A program made the position numbers and the translations under genes. From Peptococcaceae bacterium (GTDB lineage Bacteria > Bacillota > Peptococcia > Peptococcales > Peptococcaceae), in the NCBI GenBank assembly GCA_900756555.1, contig CAAEKP010000073.1:1-53245 (forward strand): a stretch of DNA of 53,245 nucleotides. Reading direction: 5' to 3'. Position 1 is the stretch's first letter. Every line of letters starts with the position of its first letter. Below are positions 43,347 to 53,093 of this stretch, piece by piece. The notes below the pieces were generated by a model. It worked only from the letters and a program-made list of their open reading frames with translations, ran no database searches and was not told the DNA's origin.

Positions 43347-44201
43347 TCATCGTTTAAAGGTGGAATGAATAGCATTTTGCGGACATTGTTCAATGCATTT
43401 GCCGCAGCGAATGCATTCGGCGCTATTAGGATTGGTAAACACATTTACTCCCATACTGCATTGTTGCGCACAGCGTCCACAGCCTGTGCATCGTTCTGTA
43501 TCAACCTCTAAACGATACAGCGAAAATCGATTGAACAAACCGTAAATTGCACCTAACGGGCAAAGATACTTACAAAATGGTCGATAGATAACGATAGATA
43601 CATATAAAATCAATAACAGCAAGCTGACTTTCCACAGAAACAGCGCGCCAGCGGTTTCCTGCAATTCGGCATTATGCAGCACCAGCGGAATACCGGCCAG
43701 CAACGTACCCGATGGACAGATTAATTTGCAAAACCAGGGATCGCCGTAACCTGCATAATTGACCAACAGCAGCGGCAGTCCAATCACAAATACCAGCAAA
43801 ATTACATACTTCAGATATCGCAATTGTCTATCAAAAGGAACTTTCTTTATTTTTTTGCCAAAAGGAATTTTGTGCAGTAAATCCTGCACCAGCCCAAATG
43901 GGCAAAGCCAGCCGCAAACAAATCTACCCAGCAATGCGCCGATAATCATAAAAAAGCCCAGTAAATAAAAAGAAATATTGAAACTTTTACTGTTTAACAC
44001 CGCCTGCAAAGAACCGATCGGGCAAGAAGCAACGGCACCGGGACAAGAATAGCAATTCAACCCCGGCACACAAAATCGTTTGCTGCTCCCTTGATAGATT
44101 CCGCCCTTTTGAAATCCCAACAGATAGCCATTGGTCAGTGCAGTAAACAGTACCTGCACACTCAGGCGCAGACGTTGTCTGCCTTTTTGCAGTAAATTCA
44201 T
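43347..44201 (-). CDS. 4Fe-4S ferredoxin-type integral membrane protein (NapH/CcoG-like)
   Basis: 284 residues from the ATG at 44201 (AGGTGA upstream; the GTG at 44210 is a weaker start). Membrane helices alternate with Cys motifs: CVPGLNCYSCPGAVASCPIG, CGWLCPFGLVQD, CKLICPSG and CKYLCPLGA. A C-terminal pair of 4Fe-4S clusters follows (CTGCGRCAQQC and CIRCGKCIEQCP). Such proteins move electrons across or along the membrane (NapH, NosR, RdxA). With the TlpA-like lipoprotein and the CXXC protein it probably forms an electron-transfer unit to the cell exterior (inference). Confidence 0.85.
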   Translation of the reverse strand: MNLLQKGRQRLRLSVQVLFTALTNGYLLGFQKGGIYQGSSKRFCVPGLNCYSCPGAVASCPIGSLQAVLNSKSFNISFYLLGFFMIIGALLGRFVCGWLCPFGLVQDLLHKIPFGKKIKKVPFDRQLRYLKYVILLVFVIGLPLLLVNYAGYGDPWFCKLICPSGTLLAGIPLVLHNAELQETAGALFLWKVSLLLLILYVSIVIYRPFCKYLCPLGAIYGLFNRFSLYRLEVDTERCTGCGRCAQQCSMGVNVFTNPNSAECIRCGKCIEQCPQNAIHSTFKR

Positions 44202-44210
44202 ACCTGTCAC

Positions 44211-44360
44211 CTACCCAATTCCAATGCATTCCAGACAGATGATGCGAGATTTCTTTTCCACCACATCCTGCTCACCGCGCACAATACCCCAGCTAAAAAA
44301 GAAGCAGCCCAACAACAACAATATAATGGCTACACGATAACGACTCAGCCAACTACGCAT
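44211..44360 (-). CDS. CD1871A-type CXXC-motif small membrane protein
   Basis: 49 residues, starting at the ATG at 44360, 8 bases inside the end of the TlpA gene, and ending 9 bases before the polyferredoxin start. One N-terminal membrane helix (VAIILLLLGCFFFSWGIV) is followed by a short extracytoplasmic tail with CLEC near the end. The pattern matches the CD1871A CXXC-containing family, typically found beside 4Fe-4S membrane proteins and TlpA-like proteins. Probably carries or relays redox equivalents. Easy to miss because of its length. Confidence 0.8.
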   Translation of the reverse strand: MRSWLSRYRVAIILLLLGCFFFSWGIVRGEQDVVEKKSRIICLECIGIG

Positions 44361-44919
44361 TGGTCATACCCTGCAAAACAGCTTCAATTTCTGCTTTCCA
44401 ATCCTCATACTCTCTGGCGCCTACTAACGTTTTTACAATATTGCCATTTTTGTCTACAAAAAATGTTGTTGGGAAACTGTCCAGCTTTTTCAATTCAGGC
44501 TGTTCACACATTTCTTCCGAAGCGAGCAGTTGCTGATAGGTAGCGTCTGCATCGTTCAAAATTTCTTCTACTTCTGCGCGCGATGTGTCACCCAAACCAG
44601 CGGAAAATTCATAAACCAATCCTTTAATGGCCACGCCTTTCTCTGCATATTCCTGATTTAACCGATCCAGTGTCGGTATTTCCCAAATACATGGGCTGCA
44701 CCCTACGTTCCAGACATTCACCAAAGTGAGCTCATTTTCTGCAAATACGGTACTGTCAACAGCATTGCCAGTCATATCTTCTGTCTGCATAGCGGTAAAC
44801 AGTTCTGATTCCGCGGCACCATCCGCATCGGCTACCCCACAGCCTGTTAAAGATATTACGGTAAAAAACATTAATCCTGCCGCTAAAAATTTTTTCCAAC
44901 TTTTTTTCATTGTTTTCAT
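44353..44919 (-). CDS. TlpA-like thioredoxin-fold lipoprotein
   Basis: 188 residues from the ATG at 44919 (GAGGTG upstream). A signal peptide ends in the lipobox LTGC, so the protein is membrane-anchored outside the cell. The thioredoxin fold begins after ELTLVNVWNVGCSPC (catalytic CSPC) and includes the cis-Pro segment DSFPTTFFVDKNG. TlpA/ResA proteins reduce or exchange disulfides of exported proteins. First gene of the redox trio and divergent from a two-component system. Confidence 0.9.
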   Translation of the reverse strand: MKTMKKSWKKFLAAGLMFFTVISLTGCGVADADGAAESELFTAMQTEDMTGNAVDSTVFAENELTLVNVWNVGCSPCIWEIPTLDRLNQEYAEKGVAIKGLVYEFSAGLGDTSRAEVEEILNDADATYQQLLASEEMCEQPELKKLDSFPTTFFVDKNGNIVKTLVGAREYEDWKAEIEAVLQGMTNA

Positions 44920-45093
44920 TTTTATCACCTCATCATGTAATTGCCTTTCAGCAAGATACAGTATACCTGTTCTATGTGAACTGGATATGAAATCGCAAAA
45001 TTTTTTTCTAATTTTTTATTTGCAAATCCCAACACTGCAAGCTATAATCAAACCAATTCCTTATATTTTGATTTGCTGAAAGAGGGAAACACT

Positions 45094-45750
45094 ATGAACT
45101 TACTTGTTATTGAAGATGGAACAACCATCCGGGAAGGCATCTGTGAATTTTTTCAGGAGGACGGTTATCAGGTGTTCTCAGCAGCAGACGGCTTGGCTGG
45201 CTTAGAACAATTTGCAGCTCACACCGTCCATTTAGTAATATTGGATATCATGCTGCCTAAACGAAATGGTCTGCAAGTATTAGCAGAACTGCGCAAAAGC
45301 AGCAGCGTTCCTGTTATCATGCTGACCGCCATGGGAGAAGAACAAACACAAATCCAAAGTTTTGATGCGCTGGCCGATGATTTTCTGAGCAAGCCATTTT
45401 CGCTTATCATTTTAAAGAAACGGGTGGAAGCATTGCTGCGCCGTCATTACGCCAATCGCACCATCTGGCGCTACGGACAAGCTGCTGTGGATTTTTCCAG
45501 TTTTCAAGCTACTTATAATGGGCAGGATGCCGAAATGAAACCTAAAGAAATTCAACTGCTCTCTGTTTTGTTAGATCACGCCGGACAGGTTTTGAGCCGG
45601 GAACAAATTCTGGATCTAATCTGGAAAGATAGCGAAGCACCGTATGACCGCATCGTAGATGTCTATATCAAAAATATTCGCAAAAAACTGCATCTGGATT
45701 GTATCATCACGGTAAAAAATGTAGGTTATAAATTGGAGTTGCAACCATGA
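45094..45750 (+). CDS. OmpR/PhoB-type response regulator (VncR-like)
   Basis: 218 residues from the ATG at 45094 (an earlier in-frame ATG lacks spacing). Receiver domain about 1-115 with the phospho-acceptor in LDIMLPKRNG and the Lys in FLSKPF. Winged-helix DNA-binding domain about 125-218 (LSREQILDLIW...DVYIKNIRKKL). It pairs with the histidine kinase, whose start overlaps its stop by 4 bases. Divergent from the redox genes, which are likely targets (inference). Confidence 0.93.
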   Translation: MNLLVIEDGTTIREGICEFFQEDGYQVFSAADGLAGLEQFAAHTVHLVILDIMLPKRNGLQVLAELRKSSSVPVIMLTAMGEEQTQIQSFDALADDFLSKPFSLIILKKRVEALLRRHYANRTIWRYGQAAVDFSSFQATYNGQDAEMKPKEIQLLSVLLDHAGQVLSREQILDLIWKDSEAPYDRIVDVYIKNIRKKLHLDCIITVKNVGYKLELQP

Positions 45751-47150
45751 AGCACATGAAATTATTTCCCAAAACCCTACTTTATCTGCTCAGTATGCTG
45801 GGCATTGTCATCCTTATTGCCCATCTTTCCCTGTACTGGTTTCTGCCTTCTTTTTATCTGAATAACATGGAGCAGGATTTTGACAATCAGGTGGCTGTGC
45901 TGGAAGAACTGCTGCAGAAAGTAGACATCGCCGCTGCACCATCATTGCTGGAAACTTACGCAAGTCGCAATCAAATGAGTATTGCTGCCACAATAAACGG
46001 GCAGACCAATCTTTATCCACATCAAGGAGAACAGGCAAACCAGATTCTGATTTTTTCTGATGTAAATACCGATACTATCTTAAATATGGGCAACGTTGCT
46101 GATGTGGAATCTCTGCTGGTTCGCAGTAGAACAGTGCTGAGTAAAGATCAGCAACAAATTCATCTGCAACTGACCATGAGTACACAGCCAGTGAAAAAAA
46201 CAAAAGCTGTTCTGCTTTCTATCCTGCCCATCACCATTGGCATTTCTGTTCTGTTCGCACTGTTGTTTGCCTGGGGCTATTCCCGCAAAATCACTGCACC
46301 TGTTTTAGACATGGTACAAAAAACAAAAGATATGGCTAACTTAAAGCAAGACGCTCTGGTGCCAGTGGACAGCAACGATGAGATTGGTTTGCTGGGCACT
46401 CAGATGAATCAGGTTTATGGCCAGCTCTGGCATACTATTGCTGCTCTGGAACAGGAAAATTGTTATATTGCTCAAATAGAAGAAGATAAGCTGAATTTTC
46501 TGCGTGCCGCTTCCCATGAGCTGAAAACGCCGTTGGCCAGCCTGCGTATTTTACTGGAAAATATGCAGTACAACATCGGCAAGTATAAGGATCATTCCAC
46601 TTATCTGGCAGCTTCTATCGAAATTGTGGATCAGCTTTCCAGCATGATACAAGATATGCTGTCGTCTTCTCGCCTGCCTAATGGCAGTCAGGCCAGCGAA
46701 ATGCAGACATTTACCATTAAACCGGAACTGGATACTGTCCTGCAGCAGTATCGCATTCTGGGGAAAGCAAAGCAACTAACCATCACCATAGATATACCCG
46801 ACACTCTGCAATGCACCATGAATCGCTCTCTGTTTCAGCGCGTCTGGTCTAATTTGATCAGCAACGCTATCCAGTACAGTACACCGGGTGGCTCTGTACA
46901 CATACAAGGCACAGAGCATATTTTATCTATCACCAATACCTGTCCACCTATTCCACAGGAACAATTAAGTCACATTTTTGACCCGTTCTATCGCCTGCCT
47001 GCTTCCACCGGGCAGGACGAACTCCTGCAAAATAAAGGCAACGGATTAGGATTGTATCTGGTAAAAGAAATTCTGACCGCCAGCCATATCACCTATCAGT
47101 TTGCGCCCTGTGCAGACGGTATGTGCTTCACCATGCAGTTAACTGAATAA
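45747..47150 (+). CDS. Sensor histidine kinase (VncS-like)
   Basis: 467 residues. Membrane helices near 10-33 and about 155-178 flank an extracytoplasmic sensor region of about 120 residues. HAMP about 180-235. H box ASHELKTPLASLRILLENM with the phospho-His. N box NLISNAIQYS and G box NGLGLYLVKE. Overall like VncS of streptococci. It overlaps the response regulator by ATGA. The sensed signal is unknown. With divergent thiol-redox genes next door, a redox or envelope signal is plausible. Confidence 0.92.
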   Translation: MKHMKLFPKTLLYLLSMLGIVILIAHLSLYWFLPSFYLNNMEQDFDNQVAVLEELLQKVDIAAAPSLLETYASRNQMSIAATINGQTNLYPHQGEQANQILIFSDVNTDTILNMGNVADVESLLVRSRTVLSKDQQQIHLQLTMSTQPVKKTKAVLLSILPITIGISVLFALLFAWGYSRKITAPVLDMVQKTKDMANLKQDALVPVDSNDEIGLLGTQMNQVYGQLWHTIAALEQENCYIAQIEEDKLNFLRAASHELKTPLASLRILLENMQYNIGKYKDHSTYLAASIEIVDQLSSMIQDMLSSSRLPNGSQASEMQTFTIKPELDTVLQQYRILGKAKQLTITIDIPDTLQCTMNRSLFQRVWSNLISNAIQYSTPGGSVHIQGTEHILSITNTCPPIPQEQLSHIFDPFYRLPASTGQDELLQNKGNGLGLYLVKEILTASHITYQFAPCADGMCFTMQLTE

Positions 47151-47156
47151 CACAAT

Positions 47157-47223
47157 AAAAACACAAGTTCAGGGAAAGACCTGTTTGCTATAGAACTCAG
47201 CCTCTTTTGAACTTGTGTTTTTT
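47157..47223 (+). terminator. Terminator with long loop after the kinase gene
   Basis: ACACAAGTTCA (47161-47171) pairs with TGAACTTGTGT (47208-47218), extended by AAAA/TTTT, with a 36-base loop and T run. It may also serve the convergent EamA gene. Confidence 0.82.
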
Positions 47224-47251
47224 GTTGAATCCCCTTACCATCTTCGCTCAT

Positions 47252-48211
47252 CTAATCCCGATAACGCTGCAACAGACCGGGCAAAATATTCGTCATAGAA
47301 CCACATAGAATGAACAGAATGCCGACAATCATATGAAAAGGTATTTCTTCATGTAAAATCAGGAACGCCAGAATTGGTGCCAGCACTGGTTTAAAGAAAA
47401 ACACCAGCGCCGCTGTATTAGCCGATGTTTTTTCCATAGCAGTAAAGTACGATGCAAAACCCAGCCCTGTTACACCCAGATAAACAAACAATACCATCGG
47501 CAGATTTTGCCAGGTATAGCCTGTGATAAATGGAACATTGGCAAAATTCTGTAATCCATGCGCAATTAAAAAATCAGCTATAATTGGAATATGACCCAGC
47601 GCCGCTAACGCCATCAGTTCTACGCTGCCAAACAAAAATCCAAAGCAGGTAACTACCAATCCACCAAATTTATAGCATTTCCGCTTGCCCAGCACAGTGT
47701 AAAAAGCAAACAATAATGTTGCAGACAGGGTAAGCACTATACCAGCCAACTCTGCATCCATGTTAAATGGGTCAATGATACAGACGATGCCCACAATATC
47801 CAGCAGCAGCGCTATAATATTGCGCAAATGAATGGGTTCTTTCAAAATCAGATAAGCCAGCAACATAACAAACAATGGATTACTGCTGAACAGCACTGCC
47901 ACTACAGAAGCATTGGCGTGTACCGTTGCCATCTGATACAGCATCATACTGATAACGATGCCGATTGTGCCCAGGAAGGCGAAATACTGTAAATCCGCTT
48001 TTTCCATGTAAACCTCATGCTCGGCCAACTGGCGCAGCATTTTCAACGCAAAAGGCAGCAGCACCAGACCACCAAATAAAAAGCGGGAAAACGTTACCTG
48101 TACCGGATTTAAATCACCGCCAATAAATTTCAATACAATTTCCATCAAACTAAAAAAAACAGTAGTAATCGCAATACACAAATACCCCTGTTTTCTATTG
48201 GTCGATTCCAC
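47252..48211 (-). CDS. EamA-family (DMT superfamily) transporter
   Basis: 319 residues with ten predicted helices in two EamA repeats (first about 5-145 with LKFIGGDLNPVQVTFSRFL; second about 160-310 with SANTAALVFFFKPVLAPILAFLILHEEI). These proteins export small metabolites or amino acids. Start is GTG (48211) with AGAGAGG upstream. Monocistronic. Divergent from dpaA. Substrate unknown. Confidence 0.9.
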   Translation of the reverse strand: MESTNRKQGYLCIAITTVFFSLMEIVLKFIGGDLNPVQVTFSRFLFGGLVLLPFALKMLRQLAEHEVYMEKADLQYFAFLGTIGIVISMMLYQMATVHANASVVAVLFSSNPLFVMLLAYLILKEPIHLRNIIALLLDIVGIVCIIDPFNMDAELAGIVLTLSATLLFAFYTVLGKRKCYKFGGLVVTCFGFLFGSVELMALAALGHIPIIADFLIAHGLQNFANVPFITGYTWQNLPMVLFVYLGVTGLGFASYFTAMEKTSANTAALVFFFKPVLAPILAFLILHEEIPFHMIVGILFILCGSMTNILPGLLQRYRD

Positions 48212-48376
48212 AACAAAAACCTCTCTTTCTGTTCTCTGTTATTTTTCTGCTAATTTTTTATTATAGTCCTCCTCCTGTAAAAAAACAACCAGTCCAGGCA
48301 CAATCTTTTTAATCCCTCTCACCAACCGGCGCACACGCCATATACTGATTAATATGAATGAAAGGAGGCTTTCTCT

Positions 48377-49261
48377 ATGTCTTATCTGCCATCTATTGCT
48401 GTGGTGGGTGGTGATGCACGCCAAAAATGGCTGGCCACCGCCTTGCAGCGTCGAAATGCGCTATCCGCTGTTTATGAAGTGCCCGACTTTGCTTCCCCTG
48501 CATCTGTTACAGTACTGACCACACCTGCTGACCTGTGCCACTATACTTGCATTGTGGGTCCTGTCCCTCTGGCCCGCCAGGGCAATCTGTTGCTGCCGCC
48601 CACTGCACAGCAGTCACTGCCATTATCTCTACTGCTGCAAATTATGCAGCCCGGGCAGCTCATCGCAGGCGGCAACTTACCTGCTGCTTTTTTGCAGCAG
48701 TGCCAGGCAAGACAAATCCAGACCTACGATTTTCTGCAATCTTCCACTTTAACACTAGCCAACGCTGAGATTACCGCTGAAGGAATGCTGGCAATTTTGC
48801 TACAGCAAACACCTTATGTGCTGCAAAACACATCACTGTTGTTATTGGGCTATGGTCGCTGCGGCATGGCACTGGCTCATAAGCTGACCGCCTTGGGCTG
48901 TCAGGTTCTTGTATGCGAGAGCAATCTGGAAAAGCGCAGTCTGGCCCGTTCCTTCGGCTACAATGTACTGACACCAGAAGGATTACCTGCTGTTCTGCCC
49001 ACCTGCGAACTATTGGTCAACACGGTTCCCGCGCTGGTGCTTACCTATGATTTATTACAGCTGCTGCCAACTCAGGCTATGCTCTTCGATTTAGCCAGCG
49101 CCCCGGGCGGTATTGATCAGCAGGCTGCGCAGCAACTCCATCTGTATTACCAGAACTGCCCGGGTTTGCCGGGGCGCACAGCACCACAGACAGCAGGTGA
49201 ATTACTGGCGGAGAACCTCCTGCACTATCTCGCCACTGTCCCTGTTTCACAGAAAGGATGA
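48377..49261 (+). CDS. dpaA: Dipicolinate synthase subunit A
   Basis: 294 residues. N-terminal dipicolinate-synthase domain (SIAVVGGDARQKWLATAL) and a NAD(P)-binding Rossmann domain with LLLGYGRCGMALAHKLTALG. DpaA and DpaB make dipicolinic acid from dihydrodipicolinate, the calcium-chelating spore core compound (also called spoVFA). GGAGG precedes the ATG. Followed by dpaB after 7 bases, a normal operon. Its presence argues for an endospore-forming lineage. Confidence 0.92.
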   Translation: MSYLPSIAVVGGDARQKWLATALQRRNALSAVYEVPDFASPASVTVLTTPADLCHYTCIVGPVPLARQGNLLLPPTAQQSLPLSLLLQIMQPGQLIAGGNLPAAFLQQCQARQIQTYDFLQSSTLTLANAEITAEGMLAILLQQTPYVLQNTSLLLLGYGRCGMALAHKLTALGCQVLVCESNLEKRSLARSFGYNVLTPEGLPAVLPTCELLVNTVPALVLTYDLLQLLPTQAMLFDLASAPGGIDQQAAQQLHLYYQNCPGLPGRTAPQTAGELLAENLLHYLATVPVSQKG

Positions 49262-49268
49262 ACTCTAC

Positions 49269-49871
49269 ATGACCATTGACCTTCATGACAAGACCATAGG
49301 AATCGCTGTCACCGGTTCCTTTTGCACCTATGAGCACGTATTTGCCGAAATTGAACAATTGGCTCAAACTGGTGCTTCGCTTTATACTATTTTTTCCGAC
49401 AACGCCCACAAAACCGACAGCCGCTTTGGTACGGCAGAAACGTTTTTGCGCAGAGCCAAAGAAATTACCGGACGGGAGCCAATCACCACCATCTCCGATG
49501 CGGAACCCATCGGCCCTAAAGCACTGTTTGACATTCTGCTCATCGCGCCCTGCACTGGCAATACTTTGTCCAAATTAGCCAACGGTATCTCCGACACGCC
49601 AGTTTTAATGGCTGCTAAAGCCCATCTGCGCAATAATCGCCCACTGGTCATCGCGCTGGCCACCAACGATGCCCTTGGCATGAATTTAAAAAATATCGGC
49701 ATTCTGCTGAACACAAAAAATATTTATTTTGTTCCCTTTGGGCAAGATAATTTCCGCAAAAAGCCCAACTCGATGATAGCTCATACGCAACTGATTCCCG
49801 AAACCATTCAGCAGGCTTTGCAGGGCAAACAGATTCAGCCCGTCATTCGCAGTCCCTATCCCGAAAACTGA
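49269..49871 (+). CDS. dpaB: Dipicolinate synthase subunit B
   Basis: 200 residues from the ATG at 49269 (AAAGGATG upstream). Flavoprotein-type (UbiX/PAD) fold with IGIAVTGSFCTYE near the start and LIAPCTGNTLSKLANGISDTPVLMA in the middle, typical of DpaB (spoVFB). It completes dipicolinate synthesis with DpaA. Next gene is asnB after 24 bases, so co-transcription is possible. Confidence 0.92.
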   Translation: MTIDLHDKTIGIAVTGSFCTYEHVFAEIEQLAQTGASLYTIFSDNAHKTDSRFGTAETFLRRAKEITGREPITTISDAEPIGPKALFDILLIAPCTGNTLSKLANGISDTPVLMAAKAHLRNNRPLVIALATNDALGMNLKNIGILLNTKNIYFVPFGQDNFRKKPNSMIAHTQLIPETIQQALQGKQIQPVIRSPYPEN

Positions 49872-49895
49872 CAGATACCAAAGGAGTGATTGATT

Positions 49896-51734
49896 ATGTG
49901 TGGAATTACTGGTTTTTACCAGACTTCCTTCAACTATACCCTGTTGCCCCACTGGCACACACGGTTACAACAGATGCAGCACAGTCTGAACCATCGTGGC
50001 TCTGCCGAAGATGATATTATCCTACACCCTCATGCCGGGCTGGCTCATGTGCGGCAGAAAGCATTATCTCCGCAGCAAAATCAACAGCCCGTCAGCAGAA
50101 AAGTTGCTGAGCACAAAAACTGCACCATCGTCTACAACGGCACACTATATAACCCAAAAGAATTACGGCAGCAGCTAACTGCCACCAATCTCCGCTGGGA
50201 AACCGATAACGATGCAGAATTAATCCTGAACGGCTATTTAACCTGCGGCGTTGATTTTTTTCAGCAGCTTAACGGAACGTTTGCCTTTGCCATCTATGAT
50301 GAAGCAGCTGACCAGTTATTGCTTTGCCGCGATCATCTGGGCATCAAGCCTCTGTTCTACCAACAGACAGAAGACGAATTTTTCTTTGGCTCCGAACAAA
50401 AAGCTTTGTTTGCCGGCGGTATTAAACCACAGCTCAACGCAGACAGCTGGCATGAAGTTTTGGGACTTGGCCCTGCCCGCAGCCCGGGGCACGGTGTATT
50501 CATCAATATGAAAGAGCTATTGCCCGGTCATTATCTATTAGTGAAAGACAGACAAATAAAGCAAATCGCTTACTGGCAATTGCAGGCCAAACCGCACACC
50601 GATTCTTACGAAGATACCGTACAGACCGTAGCTTCGCTGGTGCAGGACAGCGTACAGCGGCAGATGAAGTCGGAACTGCCCATCTGTACTTTTTTATCCG
50701 GCGGGCTGGACAGCAGTTTAGTATCCGCGCTCTGTGCCCGTCAATTGGCAGAACAGGGACAGCAGCTGCATACCTACTCCTTTGACTTCGTGGATAACAG
50801 CAAAAATTTTCAGGCCAACAGCTTTCAGGCCTCGTTAGACCGACCCTATGTAGATATTATGGTAAATCATATCCACAGCCAGCACACCTATTTGGAATGC
50901 TCCAACCAAATCCAGGCTGACTATCTCTACAAAGCAGTGGATGCCCGGGATTTGCCCTGCATGGCTGATGTGGAATCCTCTCTGTTATATTTTTGCAGCC
51001 AGGTAGCCCCCCATCATCCTGTGGCGTTGACCGGTGAGTGTGCCGATGAAATTTTTGGCGGCTATCCCTGGTTTCATCAGCCAGCCGCATTACAGCGCCA
51101 GCATTTTCCCTGGTCCTACCAGATGGATGTGCGTACTGCTCTGCTTCGGGATGATTTTTTAGCTGAACTGCATCTGGAAGAATATGCACAAGCCGCTTAC
51201 GACAAAACGATAGCTGCCACACCACGTTTGGATGGGGAGAGCAGCTTAGATACACGACGGCGGGAAATTGCCTACTTGAATTTTGTGTGGTTTATGGCTA
51301 CGCTGGTGAACCGTATGGACCGCACCAGCATGTACTCCAGCCTAGAAGCGCGGGTACCCTTTGCCGATTATCACATTCTGGAATATGTTTTTAACGTACC
51401 ATGGGAAATGAAATGTCGCAATGGCCGCACCAAAAGTCTGCTACAGGATATGGGACGCACCTTACTGCCCAGGGAAGTGCTATTCCGCAAAAAAAGCCCT
51501 TATCCCAAAACCTATGACCCCGCCTATGAAAATCTGCTGCGCAACCGATTGCTGGACATCATGTCCTATGCCAATTCTCCTGTGCTGAACATTATTGACC
51601 CCAAAAAAGTGCGTGCTTTTCTGGATACCCCATCCGATTATGGACGCCCATGGTTTGGTCAGTTAATGGCTGGGCCGCAGATGATTGCCTATCTGCTGCA
51701 AATTAATTATTGGATGACTAAGTTTAAATTGTAA
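49896..51734 (+). CDS. asnB: Glutamine-hydrolysing asparagine synthetase
   Basis: 612 residues from the ATG at 49896, because the catalytic Cys must follow the initiator Met (MCGITGF). Class II glutaminase domain about 1-205 and ATP-pyrophosphatase domain from about 235 with SGGLDSSLVSA. ARVPFADYHILEYVFNVP is typical of the C-terminal synthetase. Converts aspartate, glutamine and ATP to asparagine. AAGGAGTG upstream. In Bacillota a paralogue (YisO/AsnO) is sporulation-linked; here its position after dpaAB suggests a similar link (inference). Confidence 0.92.
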   Translation: MCGITGFYQTSFNYTLLPHWHTRLQQMQHSLNHRGSAEDDIILHPHAGLAHVRQKALSPQQNQQPVSRKVAEHKNCTIVYNGTLYNPKELRQQLTATNLRWETDNDAELILNGYLTCGVDFFQQLNGTFAFAIYDEAADQLLLCRDHLGIKPLFYQQTEDEFFFGSEQKALFAGGIKPQLNADSWHEVLGLGPARSPGHGVFINMKELLPGHYLLVKDRQIKQIAYWQLQAKPHTDSYEDTVQTVASLVQDSVQRQMKSELPICTFLSGGLDSSLVSALCARQLAEQGQQLHTYSFDFVDNSKNFQANSFQASLDRPYVDIMVNHIHSQHTYLECSNQIQADYLYKAVDARDLPCMADVESSLLYFCSQVAPHHPVALTGECADEIFGGYPWFHQPAALQRQHFPWSYQMDVRTALLRDDFLAELHLEEYAQAAYDKTIAATPRLDGESSLDTRRREIAYLNFVWFMATLVNRMDRTSMYSSLEARVPFADYHILEYVFNVPWEMKCRNGRTKSLLQDMGRTLLPREVLFRKKSPYPKTYDPAYENLLRNRLLDIMSYANSPVLNIIDPKKVRAFLDTPSDYGRPWFGQLMAGPQMIAYLLQINYWMTKFKL

Positions 51735-51969
51735 TTGCTTTGACAAATTAATCCGCCTGCTGCATTTTGCCGACTCCTCAATGGCTTTGGACACCGCACA
51801 ATTCGTAATATATGGCAAAGAAGCCTAACACATCATAACTAAAGCAATGCGGCTGTGACTTGCGTCTTATGGTTAATTTGTGCTAAAATGAATATACTAA
51901 GTAAAACCGAACTAAAATAATCAGGCAGACAGCACTTTATGTGCGGTCTGGAAAGGATGCGTTACTCCT

Positions 51970-53079
51970 ATGGATCAAAGAATAAAAGAATTAGCACATA
52001 ACTTAATCAATTACTCCTGCTCTTTACAGCCAAAAGAAAAGGTGATGATTCACGTATTCGGCACTTCTGCTTATCCACTGGCACAACAGCTGGTGAAAGA
52101 GGCTTATGCCGCAGGTGGTTACCCTTATGTACAAATTGAAGACTACGGTATCAACCGCGCGCTGATGCTAAATTGCAGTGAAGAACAGTTACAGCTGAAG
52201 GCTGATCTGGAAATGGCTCAGATGAAAGAAATGGATGCTTACATTGGTATCCGCGCTTCTGATAATATCTCTGAACTGTCTGATGTACCTCACGATAAAG
52301 TGCAGCTGAACACATCTATGAATAATGATGTGCTCAACGAGCGTGTCAATAACACCAAATGGGTGGTACTTCGCTATCCAAATAATTCTATGGCACAGTT
52401 GGCAAACACCAGTCTGGAAAACTTTGAGGACTTCTACTTTGATGTCTGCAATCTGGACTACAAAAAAATGTCCAAAGCAATGGACGCACTGGTAGATTTG
52501 ATGAATCGCACCGATAAAGTACGTCTTGTAGGCGAAGGCACTGATCTGACCTTCTCCATCAAAGATATTCCGGCCATCAAATGCGACGGCAAATGCAATA
52601 TTCCTGATGGTGAAGTTTACACAGCACCAGTCCGCAACTCTGCCAACGGTTACATCACCTACAATACTCCATCGGTATTCCAGGGCTTTACCTATGAAAA
52701 TATCCGCTTTACATTTAAAGACGGCAAAATTGTAGATGCTACTGCCAACAACACAGAAAAAATCAATGAAATTCTGGATATGGACGAAGGCTGCCGCTAC
52801 CTCGGTGAATTTGCTATCGGAGTTAACCCATATATCCTGCATCCAATGAAAGATACTTTATTCGATGAAAAAATTATGGGCAGTATTCATCTCACACCCG
52901 GTCGCTGCTATGAAGATGCCTTCAATGGCAACGATTCCAAAATTCACTGGGATCTGGTTTACATTCAGACAGAGGCTTACGGCGGCGGAGAAATTTATTT
53001 TGATGATGTATTGGTTCGCAAAAACGGCATATTTGTGCCAGAAGCCCTGCAATGCCTGAACAGTGAAAACCTGAAATAG
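51970..53079 (+). CDS. M29-family aminopeptidase (AmpS type)
   Basis: 369 residues with the two-part fold of thermophilic (M29) aminopeptidases. Metal-binding and catalytic positions appear in GEVYTAPVRNSANGYI (Glu), LGEFAIGVN (Glu), GSIHLTPGRCYED (His, Tyr) and HWDLV (His, Asp). These cytoplasmic exopeptidases release N-terminal residues and need Co2+ or Zn2+. The ATG at 51970 is preceded by AAAGGATG. A small hairpin lies just upstream (51924-51943). Adjacent lipoprotein gene follows after 14 bases. Confidence 0.9.
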   Translation: MDQRIKELAHNLINYSCSLQPKEKVMIHVFGTSAYPLAQQLVKEAYAAGGYPYVQIEDYGINRALMLNCSEEQLQLKADLEMAQMKEMDAYIGIRASDNISELSDVPHDKVQLNTSMNNDVLNERVNNTKWVVLRYPNNSMAQLANTSLENFEDFYFDVCNLDYKKMSKAMDALVDLMNRTDKVRLVGEGTDLTFSIKDIPAIKCDGKCNIPDGEVYTAPVRNSANGYITYNTPSVFQGFTYENIRFTFKDGKIVDATANNTEKINEILDMDEGCRYLGEFAIGVNPYILHPMKDTLFDEKIMGSIHLTPGRCYEDAFNGNDSKIHWDLVYIQTEAYGGGEIYFDDVLVRKNGIFVPEALQCLNSENLK

Positions 53080-53093
53080 ATTGGAGGTGCCCT

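Noticed and set aside
52189..52842. 217-codon minus-strand frame
   Set aside because: Antisense to the M29 aminopeptidase; no ribosome site.
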